From Cohnella sp. WQ 127256 (GTDB taxonomy: Bacteria > Bacillota > Bacilli > Paenibacillales > Paenibacillaceae): a stretch of 64,000 nucleotides of DNA. The position numbers and the translations under genes are program-made. Shown piece by piece: positions 1-8,059 of the stretch; the first letter of the stretch is position 1, and each line of letters begins with the position of its first letter. The notes below the pieces were generated by a model. The model searched no databases and was not told the DNA's origin. It saw only the letters and a program-made list of their open reading frames with translations. Location: NCBI RefSeq assembly GCF_024519285.1, contig NZ_JAMZCY010000001.1:558001-622000 (forward strand), written 5' to 3'.

Positions 1-632
1 GTGAACCAATTGCTTTATGGCTTAACAGCATCGGTATTCCTGCATTTGTATTACGTTACCGGGTTGCACCCTATCGATACCCTTGTGCGTTGACGGATGT
101 GCAACGGGCTGTTCGCTATATCAGGCATCATGCAGGTGAGCTAGGGATTAACGCCGGCAAAATCGGTGTGCTTGGATTTTCCGCGGGGGGACATTTGACG
201 GCTTCAATCGGAACTCATTACGATTCAGGTAATCCGGAAGCTGTGGACCCTATCGACAGGCAATCGTGCAGACCAGATGCTATCGTACCTTGTTATCCAG
301 TCATAACATTGAAGCCGCCGTTCTATCATGGGGGCTCTGCCATGAATTTACTTGGAGAGAATCCTGATCCAGACCTCCTTGAATCGTTATGCTTAGAAAA
401 TCAAGTGACGCCGGATACCCCACCTACATTTATATGGCATACTGCGGACGACGCGGCTGTACCCGTGGAGAATGCCTTACTGTTAGCAAGCGCGTTAAGG
501 AAGAACAATGTTCCATTCGACTTGCATGTGTATGAAACAGGACGACATGGACTCGGCTTGGCCGAGGAGGATCCGCATGTTGCGACATGGACAACCGTGT
601 GCGGACTGTGGCTTAAGCGACAGCAGTTCTAA
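1..632 (+). CDS. alpha/beta hydrolase (acetyl esterase/lipase-like), 5'-truncated
   Basis: The reading frame is open from the first bases of the window (codons in phase with base 3), so the N-terminus lies outside. The first in-frame ATG is at 90, but homology-like sequence (ending FVLRYRVAPY) already runs before it, so 90 is not the true start. The nucleophile elbow GFSAGG (GxSxG) supplies the catalytic Ser, HTADDAAVP carries the likely acid and GRHGLGL the catalytic His. This is the layout of the BD-FAE/esterase D-like alpha/beta hydrolases, which often deacetylate xylan or other plant polymers. No signal peptide can be judged. The substrate is inference. The next gene starts 15 bases later but is unrelated in function. 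Confidence 0.85.
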   Translation, partial: EPIALWLNSIGIPAFVLRYRVAPYRYPCALTDVQRAVRYIRHHAGELGINAGKIGVLGFSAGGHLTASIGTHYDSGNPEAVDPIDRQSCRPDAIVPCYPVITLKPPFYHGGSAMNLLGENPDPDLLESLCLENQVTPDTPPTFIWHTADDAAVPVENALLLASALRKNNVPFDLHVYETGRHGLGLAEEDPHVATWTTVCGLWLKRQQF

Positions 633-647
633 GTTAGGAGCTATGCC

Positions 648-2063
648 ATGCTTTTCGTTTGGATCGCTTTATGGGCTATTGCGCTAATTGTATGGCTAGC
701 AGATCCTCGTTCTCCCGTGAATCGCAGACTGAGTGCTGTTGCAATATGCGGGGGAGCGGGAGCTCTAGCTGCGACGCTTGATGACGTATTTATTCCCTAT
801 CTTCAAGCCAACCAACCCTATGAACGCTTGGAAGACCTATTGTATCGTATCCAAGTCGGTTCTTCTTTGTTGTCTTATTATGGACTCCCCTACTTTTATA
901 TGATGTTCGCTATGGCTTATAACTCCGTAAGCTTATCCCCCAAGTTACAGCGAGGTCTAGCGTTAGCTTTACTCATTCCCATTGCACTGTGTCTACTTTT
1001 CACGCCGCATTACACGGAATACAATCCGATCACTTATTCCATTGTAGTTTGGTGGGCAGTTCCCTATTTTCTGACCGGAACGGCACTTGTCTTGTCCAAG
1101 AAAACACGACATTTCTCGTTATCACATACTCATTGGATTATTTGTCTTGCGGTGTTTCCTCCGGTTTTATTCACCATGTACCTGAGCTACATTCTCCCGA
1201 ATTTTGGTATGCGGAGAATGTGGGAATATAATGTTTGGTTCGTCGGAATCGGAGTGTCCGTTTTCTTGATCGGACTTTTCACTTATGGGTTCCTTGGTTT
1301 GCGAGTATTCGTTGATAGACGTAGACTTGATTCTACGCTTCGTGCAGTAACTTCGGGTACCGCTATTCTTCATCATGCGATTAAGAATGACGTGGGGAAA
1401 ATGAGACTGTTTACGGAGAAAATGCAGGCGTATGCCGAAGCGACGAATCAATCGGAGCTTGCGGAAGATATTCGTGTCGTTCAGAATGCGTCGAGCCACA
1501 TTCAAGAGATGATCTCTCGGGTTCATCGCCGTACGGAGGATCTTGTTGTAAAGCCCCAAGTCGTAGAGATGGGGCAATTCCTGTATGAGACGCTAAAGCC
1601 TTATGAGCCTTTGATGCATAAGGTTAAGCTACATATTTCGGTTCCAGAAGGCTGGCAATGTACCATAGATCCCGCGCAAGTAGGAGAAACGCTCAATAAT
1701 CTCATTTCTAATGCTGTGGATGCAATGAATGGCGAAGGTCGTCTATTTGTAACGATGCGTGAGGGGAAGCGTGAGCTAACGATTGAGGTTCGAGATACGG
1801 GTCCCGGAATGGATAAGGTACAGGTTGCCAAGTCCCTCGAACCCTTCTATACGACGAAAAGCGGTAAGGATGCGAACTTCGGACTTGGACTGCCTTATGC
1901 GTATTATGTCATGCGCAAGCATGGAGGTACGCTGCATATCCGAAGTAAACCGGGTGTGGGGACCCGTGTCTACTTGATTTTCCCAAAGCGAAGCGTAACC
2001 GCAATACGAAAGTTACTCGATCGATCCACTACTGAAGGAGGCTTGGCTCATGGGCAACATTAA
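648..2063 (+). CDS. membrane sensor histidine kinase
   Basis: The 471-residue protein has about seven hydrophobic segments in residues 1-222, then a cytoplasmic kinase. The likely phospho-acceptor is His242 or His243 in the sequence LHHAIKND. The ATPase domain shows an N-box (NNLISNAVDAM, Asn355), an F-box-like EPFYTTK near 398, a G1 box DTGPGM (383-388) and a G2 box GLGLP (412-416). The multi-pass input domain resembles ComP/7TM-type sensors and could sense a membrane-soluble or peptide signal; that is inference. It overlaps the response-regulator gene by 14 bases, so the two are translationally coupled and form one two-component system. A Shine-Dalgarno GGAG precedes the ATG. Confidence 0.9.
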   Translation: MLFVWIALWAIALIVWLADPRSPVNRRLSAVAICGGAGALAATLDDVFIPYLQANQPYERLEDLLYRIQVGSSLLSYYGLPYFYMMFAMAYNSVSLSPKLQRGLALALLIPIALCLLFTPHYTEYNPITYSIVVWWAVPYFLTGTALVLSKKTRHFSLSHTHWIICLAVFPPVLFTMYLSYILPNFGMRRMWEYNVWFVGIGVSVFLIGLFTYGFLGLRVFVDRRRLDSTLRAVTSGTAILHHAIKNDVGKMRLFTEKMQAYAEATNQSELAEDIRVVQNASSHIQEMISRVHRRTEDLVVKPQVVEMGQFLYETLKPYEPLMHKVKLHISVPEGWQCTIDPAQVGETLNNLISNAVDAMNGEGRLFVTMREGKRELTIEVRDTGPGMDKVQVAKSLEPFYTTKSGKDANFGLGLPYAYYVMRKHGGTLHIRSKPGVGTRVYLIFPKRSVTAIRKLLDRSTTEGGLAHGQH

Positions 2064-2715
2064 CGTTTGGATTGTCGAGGACGATAAAGACTGGCTTCGT
2101 GGACTAAGTGCGTATTTGGGCCGACAAGAGGGCATAGAGGTCACGTTTACGGCGATCCATCCAGATGCTGTTCGGATAGCTCTTAGGGATGAAGCGGTAG
2201 TTCATACGGCTGACGTGGTACTTATGGATATTATGCTGGACGGTGTTCCAGAGGGAATTATCCTTGCGGAAGAGGTGGCGATCGCTACCGGTGCCAGAGT
2301 GATTATGCTCACATCGATGGAAGAGAAAGAGCTTATTTTCCGATCCTTCCAAGCCGGTGCTATAGATTATCAAATTAAATCTGATTTTGAGGCTTTGCCG
2401 GAGGCCATCCAAGCTGCTTGGCGCCGTGAATCGCCGATTAGTTCGGCTGCAGCGGAGCAGATGCGTGAGGAGTTTCGCCGATTGAAGCGAATGGAGCGGG
2501 AGTTCGAGGTCAAGAAGATGCAGGATAAGATTACGCCGTCGGAATTGGAGCTGCTTAAGCTCATCGACAAGGGCTACACGCAAACAGAAATCGCAGGGCG
2601 ACTTGTTGTATCCATCCGCACTGTCAAAAATCACATCAATCATATTCTTAAGAAGCTCGGCTCCAAGGGCTCGAAAGAAGCCGCGCAGGAGGCGAAAGAG
2701 AAGGGGCTCTTCTAG
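2050..2715 (+). CDS. NarL/LuxR-type response regulator
   Basis: The protein has a receiver domain (about residues 3-125) with the acidic cluster EDD at 10-12, the phosphorylatable Asp60 in VLMDIML, Thr/Ser at 88-89 and Lys110. A charged linker follows, then a LuxR-type helix-turn-helix (about 161-215) with the TVKNHINHILKKLG recognition region. It is the partner of the kinase whose gene it overlaps. It should bind DNA as a phosphorylated dimer. Target genes are unknown; nothing adjacent suggests them except possibly the downstream membrane gene, which lies beyond a terminator. The LuxR domain is unusually followed by a Lys/Glu-rich tail that ends the protein. Confidence 0.9.
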   Translation: MGNINVWIVEDDKDWLRGLSAYLGRQEGIEVTFTAIHPDAVRIALRDEAVVHTADVVLMDIMLDGVPEGIILAEEVAIATGARVIMLTSMEEKELIFRSFQAGAIDYQIKSDFEALPEAIQAAWRRESPISSAAAEQMREEFRRLKRMEREFEVKKMQDKITPSELELLKLIDKGYTQTEIAGRLVVSIRTVKNHINHILKKLGSKGSKEAAQEAKEKGLF

Positions 2716-2769
2716 GTAAATGCTAACGATACACCGATAATTTAATAAGGCTACGTCAGCCAAATCAAG

Positions 2770-2800
2770 GGTACCATATGAAATTGGTACTATTTTTTTT
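2770..2800 (+). terminator. intrinsic terminator after the two-component operon
   Basis: A short stem GTACCA/TGGTAC with an 8-base loop is followed by an uninterrupted run of eight to nine T. The stem is only 6-7 bp, so termination could be incomplete. Confidence 0.65.
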
Positions 2801-2863
2801 GTGCAGATATTCTAGAATGAACCTGTAACAAGGATATACAAAACGATGAAATGAGGGATAACG

Positions 2864-3562
2864 GTGTTCGAGCCCTTCTCGTTGGCGCATTTTCTAGGAA
2901 TGGCAATGGCGGCGGCTTTAGTCATCGCGATTGTTGCCTTTCGCAAGAGATTAAGAGCAACAACAGCTAATCGCAACGCCAGGTACGCACTGGTCGCGGT
3001 GCTCGTCAGCTGCGAGCTATCTCTTCAAGTATGGTACGGCATAACGGATAATTGGGGCTTATACTCCTTACCCTTTCAGCTGTGCAGCATTATGATGTGG
3101 TTGTCTGCTCTGCTGTTGTTAACTCGCAACCATAAGCTTTATGAAATCACCTTTTTTCTAGGTGTCATGGGTGCACTGCAGGCGCTACTGACTCCGAATC
3201 TTGATGTAACTTTCCCACAATTTCGTTACTTTCACTTCTTCATTGCTCATAGCGCTATTGTTGGAGCAAGCGTCTTCCTAACAGTGATCGAAGGCTACCG
3301 TCCAACCGTAGCTTCCGTATTTCGGGCAATCGGTTGGTTGCATGTGCTGGCCATACCCGCGGCAATAACGAATAGCCTAGCAGGTACAAACTTTATGTTC
3401 CTTGCTCGCAAGCCGGACACGGCATCCATGCTCGATCTGCTCGCCCCTTGGCCATGGTATTTACTCCAACTGGAGCTCGTGGTGCTCATTCTTTGCTTTG
3501 GTTTGCTTGGCATTGTTAGATTAATAGGTAGTCGCTCCGAATATGAAACAAACCGTTCATAA
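2864..3562 (+). CDS. YwaF/TIGR02206-family integral membrane protein
   Basis: This is a 232-residue, very hydrophobic protein with about seven predicted membrane segments. The pattern of Trp, His and Pro residues in the segments (QLCSIMMWLSALLLLT, FHFFIAHSAIVG, APWPWYLLQLELV) matches the YwaF family of uncharacterised membrane proteins in Bacilli. The start is a GTG preceded by GAGGG at a 6-base spacing; no ATG lies near. It stands alone between a terminator and a long non-coding stretch. No biochemical role is known for the family, so none is assigned. Confidence 0.8.
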   Translation: MFEPFSLAHFLGMAMAAALVIAIVAFRKRLRATTANRNARYALVAVLVSCELSLQVWYGITDNWGLYSLPFQLCSIMMWLSALLLLTRNHKLYEITFFLGVMGALQALLTPNLDVTFPQFRYFHFFIAHSAIVGASVFLTVIEGYRPTVASVFRAIGWLHVLAIPAAITNSLAGTNFMFLARKPDTASMLDLLAPWPWYLLQLELVVLILCFGLLGIVRLIGSRSEYETNRS

Positions 3563-3840
3563 ACCGGAGTTATGCTTTATTGCTATTTTCCTGTGCTCAT
3601 TAGCTTCATCTATACGATTTCCGGAGCTTTCGTGTATAATCTTACCAGTACAATGTTTGGTTCTTCTACGAGCTTAAAGCTAGTGGATATTGGATGCTAT
3701 TACTCTACTTAGAAGACAAAGAAATGCTGTATAAGTCGTTGAGCTGCTTATTGTTGGAGGGAGTTCCTTCCGAAGGACCTGGGAAAATGGGAGGTGGAAA
3801 GAGCAGCCGTAGCTGAGCAAAGTGGAGTAGGAGTTACTAC
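3563..3840. other. non-coding stretch, no recognised gene
   Basis: No convincing gene was found. One frame is open for about 58 codons (3640-3816, with an internal ATG at 3694), but it has no Shine-Dalgarno site, no recognised motif, and a Gly/Ser-rich low-complexity end. A near-palindrome TCCTTCCGAAGGA occurs near 3766. It may be a gene remnant or a leader, but nothing in the sequence decides this. Confidence 0.4.
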
Positions 3841-3858
3841 TTGTGACTATTTTCACAT
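3841..3858. promoter_or_regulatory. Rex/Fnr-type palindromic operator
   Basis: TTGTGACTATTTTCACAT contains a perfect TGTGA-N6-TCACA dyad. It fits the Rex redox-repressor consensus (TTGTGA-N6-TCACAA) at 11 of 12 arm positions and equally the Bacillus Fnr consensus (TGTGA-N6-TCACA). It lies about 80 bases before a formate/nitrite-type channel gene followed by L-lactate dehydrogenase, which are classic fermentation targets of Rex and Fnr. A weak -10 candidate TACAGT is at 3879-3884, so a bound repressor would overlap the -35 region. Rex is preferred because ldh is a known Rex target in Bacilli; the choice is inference. Confidence 0.65.
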
Positions 3859-3936
3859 TTTCATTACTTTCAGCGTGTTACAGTAGATCCATTCAATCCA
3901 TCTCAACTAAGAAGAGATATTGAGGGGGAGATGTTA

Positions 3937-4716
3937 ATGGAAACAGAAGCTTTAAAGAAGGTTGAAGAGTTAGCGTTGAAGAAGTCGAAGGTGTACAAAC
4001 AAAGTAAGCTGCGGTATTTATCAAGGTCTATGTTAGCCGCTATGTTCATCGGTTTTGGGGTCATTGTCGCGTTCAAAACGGGCAGCTTTTTCTATGTTGA
4101 GCATTCGCCACTAACGTATCCGGCGGCAGCCCTTACTTTCGGAGCAGCCATTATCTTAATCTCCTATGGTGGAGGCGATCTGTTTACTGGAAATACGTTC
4201 TACTTTTCCTATACAGCATTGCGTAAGAAGCTCAAATGGTTGACTGTGGTGAAGCTTTGGATTTGGAGTTATGCGGGTAATGTATTAGGAGCGGCTGTGT
4301 TTGCATTTATGATCTATACGACTGGACTTTTCGATGACAGCTCCGTCAACGGATTTCTACTTAGTGTCGTTGAGAAGAAGATGCATACGCCAACGATGGA
4401 ATTATTTTTCCGCGGGATTTTGTGTAATTGGCTCGTATGTCTCGCCTTCTTCATCCCTATGTCGATGAAGAGCGATGGCGCCAAAATGTTTGCCATGATG
4501 TTGTTCGTATTTTGCTTCTTTATTTCTGGCTACGAGCATAGCATTGCTAATCTATGTACGTTCGCGATTGCACTAGTTCTGAATCATCCAGGGACGATAT
4601 CGTTTGATGGGGTGATGCACAATCTGATTCCGGTAACTTTAGGGAATTTGGTTGGCGGCGGAGTGTTAATGGCGTACATGTACTACTATGTAAATAAACC
4701 TTTTTTGGAAGATTAA
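3937..4716 (+). CDS. formate/nitrite transporter (FNT) family channel
   Basis: This FocA/NirC-type integral membrane protein of about 259 residues has six hydrophobic segments. Family hallmarks are visible: the SYGGGDLFTGN loop, the RGILCNWLVC segment and GYEHSIANLCTF, which carries the conserved central His of the pore. FNT proteins move formate, nitrite, lactate or hydrosulfide across the membrane. With L-lactate dehydrogenase just downstream (16-base gap), export of a fermentation acid is the likeliest job. Two ATGs compete. The AGGGGGAG site ends one base before 3931 but lies six bases before 3937, so 3937 is preferred. A Rex/Fnr-like operator upstream implies induction when oxygen is low. 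Confidence 0.88.
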   Translation: METEALKKVEELALKKSKVYKQSKLRYLSRSMLAAMFIGFGVIVAFKTGSFFYVEHSPLTYPAAALTFGAAIILISYGGGDLFTGNTFYFSYTALRKKLKWLTVVKLWIWSYAGNVLGAAVFAFMIYTTGLFDDSSVNGFLLSVVEKKMHTPTMELFFRGILCNWLVCLAFFIPMSMKSDGAKMFAMMLFVFCFFISGYEHSIANLCTFAIALVLNHPGTISFDGVMHNLIPVTLGNLVGGGVLMAYMYYYVNKPFLED

Positions 4717-4732
4717 TTGGAGGATTTATAAA

Positions 4733-5650
4733 ATGATTAAAAAGAAGACAAGAATCGTAATTATCGGCGCGGGTGCTGTTGGCTCGACGACTGCTTATAC
4801 ATTGTTACTTAGGAATCGTGTGGATGAGTTAGTACTTATTGATGCTAATCATAAGAAAGCAGTCGGAGATGCCTTGGACATGAATCACGGCATGCCATTT
4901 CTAGGTGGGGCAAAGCTGTGGGCAGGAACATATGAGGATTGTCGCGAAGCGGATATTATTGTGATCACGGCTGGAGCTGCCCAAAGAGATGGAGAAACTC
5001 GCGTTGATCTATTGAAGCGTAATGTAGCGATCTTCGACAGCATTATGACCGAGGTTATGAAGTACAATTCTCATGGCATTTTATTGATCGCCTCTAATCC
5101 AGTAGACGTCATGACTTATTTTTCCTGGAGGAAATCGGAGTGGCCGGTGAAGCGGATTATCGGTTCGGGAACGCTACTCGATAGCGCAAGGTTCCGTTAC
5201 CTGATCGGTGATAAGCTGGACATCGACCCACGTAGCGTGCATGGACATATCGTAGGGGAGCATGGCGATTCGGAGCTTCCATTATGGAGCCTTGCGAATG
5301 TGGCTGGTGCTGAGCTGCAGATCAGTGAGGAAGACAAAGAGGAAATTTTCACTAACACACGTGATGCGGCTTATCAGATTATTAGCGCCAAGGGTGCGAC
5401 GTTCTACGCGATTGCATTGGCACTTGATCGGATTTGTACGGCAATCTTAAGAGATGAAGGCGCAGTGTTGAACGTATCAACATTGCTGACGGACTACCAC
5501 GGGATCTCTGATGTATTCATGGGAGTGCCATGTATCGTCGACCATCATGGGGTGAGGGAAGTTCTGAATATTCAAATGACAGAAGAGGAAGAGGTTCTTC
5601 TGCAACGCTCTGCCAACAAGCTTAAAAGCTTAATTGAATCGATATCATAA
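4733..5650 (+). CDS. ldh: L-lactate dehydrogenase
   Basis: The enzyme reduces pyruvate to L-lactate with NADH to regenerate NAD+ in fermentation. Its 305 residues carry the Rossmann motif GAGAVGS (12-18), Asp37 that favours NAD(H), and a specificity loop with Gln84 and Arg90 (AAQRDGETR). Gln at that place marks lactate rather than malate dehydrogenase. SNPVDV (121-126), the Asp150/Arg153 pair (LLDSARFR) and catalytic His177 in GEHGDSE complete the active site. A Shine-Dalgarno GGAGG precedes the ATG. It is co-transcribed with the FNT channel gene, and the upstream palindrome suggests redox control. Confidence 0.95.
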   Translation: MIKKKTRIVIIGAGAVGSTTAYTLLLRNRVDELVLIDANHKKAVGDALDMNHGMPFLGGAKLWAGTYEDCREADIIVITAGAAQRDGETRVDLLKRNVAIFDSIMTEVMKYNSHGILLIASNPVDVMTYFSWRKSEWPVKRIIGSGTLLDSARFRYLIGDKLDIDPRSVHGHIVGEHGDSELPLWSLANVAGAELQISEEDKEEIFTNTRDAAYQIISAKGATFYAIALALDRICTAILRDEGAVLNVSTLLTDYHGISDVFMGVPCIVDHHGVREVLNIQMTEEEEVLLQRSANKLKSLIESIS

Positions 5651-5677
5651 TGTTATTTGATTGGGAGAGATACGATC

Positions 5678-6334
5678 ATGTTGCTACATAAAGGTCAGAA
5701 GCTATTATTCATTGGCGATTCTATCACAGATTGCGACCGAGTGAGACCGACGGGTGAAGGACTGTTCGGAGCGCTTGGGAAAGGCTATGTATCATTGGTT
5801 GATGCTTTGCTGCAAGCCGTATACCCTGATCTTGGAATCCGTGTTATCAATACAGGTTCAAGTGGTAATAACGTAGTCGATCTACAAGCAAGGTGGCAGG
5901 AGGATGTTCTAGACCGGAAGCCAGATTGGCTATCGATCATGATTGGAACGAATGATGTATGGCGTCAATACGACACCCCCTTTATTAAAGAATGGCATGT
6001 GTATGCGGACAAGTATGAAGCGACGCTCCGTGCTTTGGTTGAACAAACAAAACCTCATATTAGCAACCTAGTGCTGATGACACCTTTCTATCTGGAAAGC
6101 AACGAACAGGATGCTATGCGCAAGACGATGGATGAATACGGGGCTATCGTGAAAAAGATTGCTGAGGATACTGGAGCTATGTTCGTGGATACGCAGGCTG
6201 CATTTAATGTGGTGCTGAAGGATCTATACTCCTCTACATTAGCTTGGGATCGTGTACATCCAACTCAAGCCGGACATGCCGTACTCGCGAGAGCGTTCCT
6301 GAACAAGATCGGGTTCGATTGGAATAGAGGGTAA
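5678..6334 (+). CDS. SGNH/GDSL-type esterase
   Basis: The 218-residue protein has the SGNH blocks: GDSIT (nucleophile Ser15), the glycine in NTGSSGNN, GTND (Asn about 92), and DRVHPT near the C-terminus supplying Asp and His. These enzymes are lipases, esterases or carbohydrate deacetylases. No signal peptide is seen, so it should act in the cytoplasm, perhaps removing acetyl groups from imported oligosaccharides (inference). The ATG at 5678 is chosen because GGGAGAG lies eight bases before it; a TTG at 5657 would put this site inside the gene. It starts 27 bases after ldh and may be read from the same transcript, ending at the terminator that follows. Confidence 0.85.
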   Translation: MLLHKGQKLLFIGDSITDCDRVRPTGEGLFGALGKGYVSLVDALLQAVYPDLGIRVINTGSSGNNVVDLQARWQEDVLDRKPDWLSIMIGTNDVWRQYDTPFIKEWHVYADKYEATLRALVEQTKPHISNLVLMTPFYLESNEQDAMRKTMDEYGAIVKKIAEDTGAMFVDTQAAFNVVLKDLYSSTLAWDRVHPTQAGHAVLARAFLNKIGFDWNRG

Positions 6335-6349
6335 AGGATACGCATTAGG

Positions 6350-6390
6350 ACCGCCAATGCTCGCAGCGTGCGAGAGATTGGCGGTTTTTC
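6350..6390 (+). terminator. intrinsic terminator
   Basis: ACCGCCAAT pairs with ATTGGCGGT around an inner CTCGCA/TGCGAG stem, followed by TTTTTC. This is a strong terminator for the preceding operon. Confidence 0.85.
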
Positions 6391-6485
6391 TATATACGTT
6401 GATGAAATTAATGGGATATAATTGGCTTTGAGATTCAGAACACTTAGTTACGATAGCTTGTGGGACAGAGAGGATTATATACACC

Positions 6486-7412
6486 GTGGACATTTTTCTA
6501 CATATTCTCACAAATAACGTTCTTCCTTTATCCCTTGTAATCGGTCTAGGTATTCTCTTGCATCGCATTTTTACTCTGGATATCAAGACGCTTTCCAAGA
6601 TGAACTTCTATTTGTTCTCACCAGCTATTATGTTTGAGCTGCTGTATGGGACTGCTATTTCGCTGCAATTGTTCGGTCAAGTATTGCTCTTCTTTGTCTT
6701 GTTTATGCTAGCGCAATATGGCTTGCTTGAGGTTGTTATTCGACTTCGCAAATACGACGGCGGAATGCGAGCGGCCATGAGAAACAGTGTTCTTTTCTAT
6801 AATAGTGCGAACTATGGTATTCCTATTAACCAGCTTGCATTCGCGGGTAATGCCTATACCTTATCGATTCAGATCATTATCATGATGATGCAATCGCTCA
6901 TTCCGAATACTTATGGCATCTATAGCGTGAATGCACACAAAGCGAACTGGCGAGAAATTCGTAAGGTCATCTTATCGATGCCGGTTATTTATATCATCCC
7001 ACTTGCTTTGTTGTTACGTGGCTTTCAAGTACCGCTGCCTGAATTTATGGATATTTCGATCGGGTATTTGTCTAGTGCCTTTATTGGGACGGCACTGTTT
7101 ACACTGGGTGTGCAATTAGGAAGCATGAAGAGTGTGTTTAACCGGAAGCTGGCGCTTGATGTCGGCATTGCATCGGGGCTTCGCCTCATTGTGGGTCCTT
7201 TACTCGCTTGGGGTGTTATCCTCTTGTTTGATGTGGATAAAATGGTAGCTGCGGCGTTAATTGTTTCATCGGCTGTCCCGACATCCCTATCCAGTGTGCT
7301 GCTTGCGGTAGAGTTTGATAATGAAAAGGAATTTGCTTCGCAGACTGTGCTTGTATCAACGGTGCTTAGTATTGTGACGGTCTCCGTGGTTATTTATTTG
7401 TTACGGTTGTAG
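6486..7412 (+). CDS. AEC-family (auxin efflux carrier-like) transporter
   Basis: The 308-residue integral membrane protein has about ten hydrophobic segments in two halves. It shows the typical AEC pattern: an N-terminal LPLSVIG-like segment (here NVLPLSLVIGLGILLHR), a middle FYNSANYGIPI segment where the Asn-containing crossover lies, and a C-terminal SSAVPTSLSSVLLAVEFD. Bacterial members export or import small carboxylates such as malate or malonate. The substrate cannot be read here. The start is a GTG with GAGAGGA about 11 bases upstream. It is flanked by terminators, so it is probably a single-gene unit. Confidence 0.85.
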   Translation: MDIFLHILTNNVLPLSLVIGLGILLHRIFTLDIKTLSKMNFYLFSPAIMFELLYGTAISLQLFGQVLLFFVLFMLAQYGLLEVVIRLRKYDGGMRAAMRNSVLFYNSANYGIPINQLAFAGNAYTLSIQIIIMMMQSLIPNTYGIYSVNAHKANWREIRKVILSMPVIYIIPLALLLRGFQVPLPEFMDISIGYLSSAFIGTALFTLGVQLGSMKSVFNRKLALDVGIASGLRLIVGPLLAWGVILLFDVDKMVAAALIVSSAVPTSLSSVLLAVEFDNEKEFASQTVLVSTVLSIVTVSVVIYLLRL

Positions 7413-7448
7413 AGGAACAAAGAAATTAAGATGTAATCCAGTTCAATC

Positions 7449-7491
7449 AAAAAACCAATCCCATTTCTAGCTGCTGTGGGATTGGTTTTTT
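7449..7491. terminator. bidirectional intrinsic terminator
   Basis: AAAAAACCAATCCCA and TGGGATTGGTTTTTT form a 15-bp stem with a short loop. A-tract and T-tract on either side let it end both the plus-strand transporter and the convergent minus-strand gene. Confidence 0.85.
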
Positions 7492-7527
7492 GATGTGGAA
7501 TTTTAACTTTGTATCTTGACTAGGCTT

Positions 7528-7833
7528 CTACTTGTTCAATCCGAATCTTTCAAGATGATTCATGAGATTTTCTTTAATGAGGATTTCCTTCTGCTTAGGC
7601 CCCATCAGATCAAAGTGGGGGAACGGTGGACGGTTATGAATGTATTTTGGATTTAGACCATTCTCGATGCACCATTGTGCTAATTTGGCGATATCTGAAT
7701 TACCTACCTTCGTTACGGTGCGGATATTCGGAAATCGTGGGTCAAACCAGTAATGGGTTAAGAAGGAGGTTTCCCCCCGGGTAACTGCTGTCTTCCATTC
7801 GTTTAACTCTACTCTCTTAATGCCAAAAGCCAT
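7528..7833 (-). CDS. conserved hypothetical protein, YneQ-like
   Basis: This is a small soluble protein of 101 residues, beginning MAFGIKRVELNEWK and carrying HYWFDPRFP and PPFPHFDLMGPKQ stretches. I recognise it as similar to the small YneQ-type conserved proteins of Bacilli, but no function is known and the match is from memory. Conserved His, Trp, Asp and Phe residues suggest a small catalytic or nucleic-acid-binding fold, which is a guess. The Shine-Dalgarno AAAGGA precedes the ATG. It is transcribed alone, convergent with the AEC transporter and divergent from the following catabolic operon. Confidence 0.7.
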   Translation of the reverse strand: MAFGIKRVELNEWKTAVTRGETSFLTHYWFDPRFPNIRTVTKVGNSDIAKLAQWCIENGLNPKYIHNRPPFPHFDLMGPKQKEILIKENLMNHLERFGLNK

Positions 7834-8059
7834 GCTTCTTCATCCTTTGCAGATGGATTACCCAGTTTTGTTAGGGATAGTATAGCATGAACGAAGCGCA
7901 TCCGGACGAAATACTCGAAGAGTGACCTAGGTGGATAAAGAGAAGACTCACAGTTAAATGAATAGGAATAATCTTTCCTGAGAGTGAAGTTCACTTACAG
8001 TCAACAATGATACAATAATTACAGAAGAATAAACCTTAACCTAAGAAGGAGAATCCCAA

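Noticed and set aside
2104..2763. Long minus-strand frame opposite the response regulator
   Set aside because: It is the antisense shadow of a clear receiver/LuxR gene, with no motif or ribosome site of its own.
3640..3816. 58-codon open frame before the FNT gene as a small protein
   Set aside because: There is no start with a ribosome site near its beginning, its end is low-complexity, and I recognise no family.
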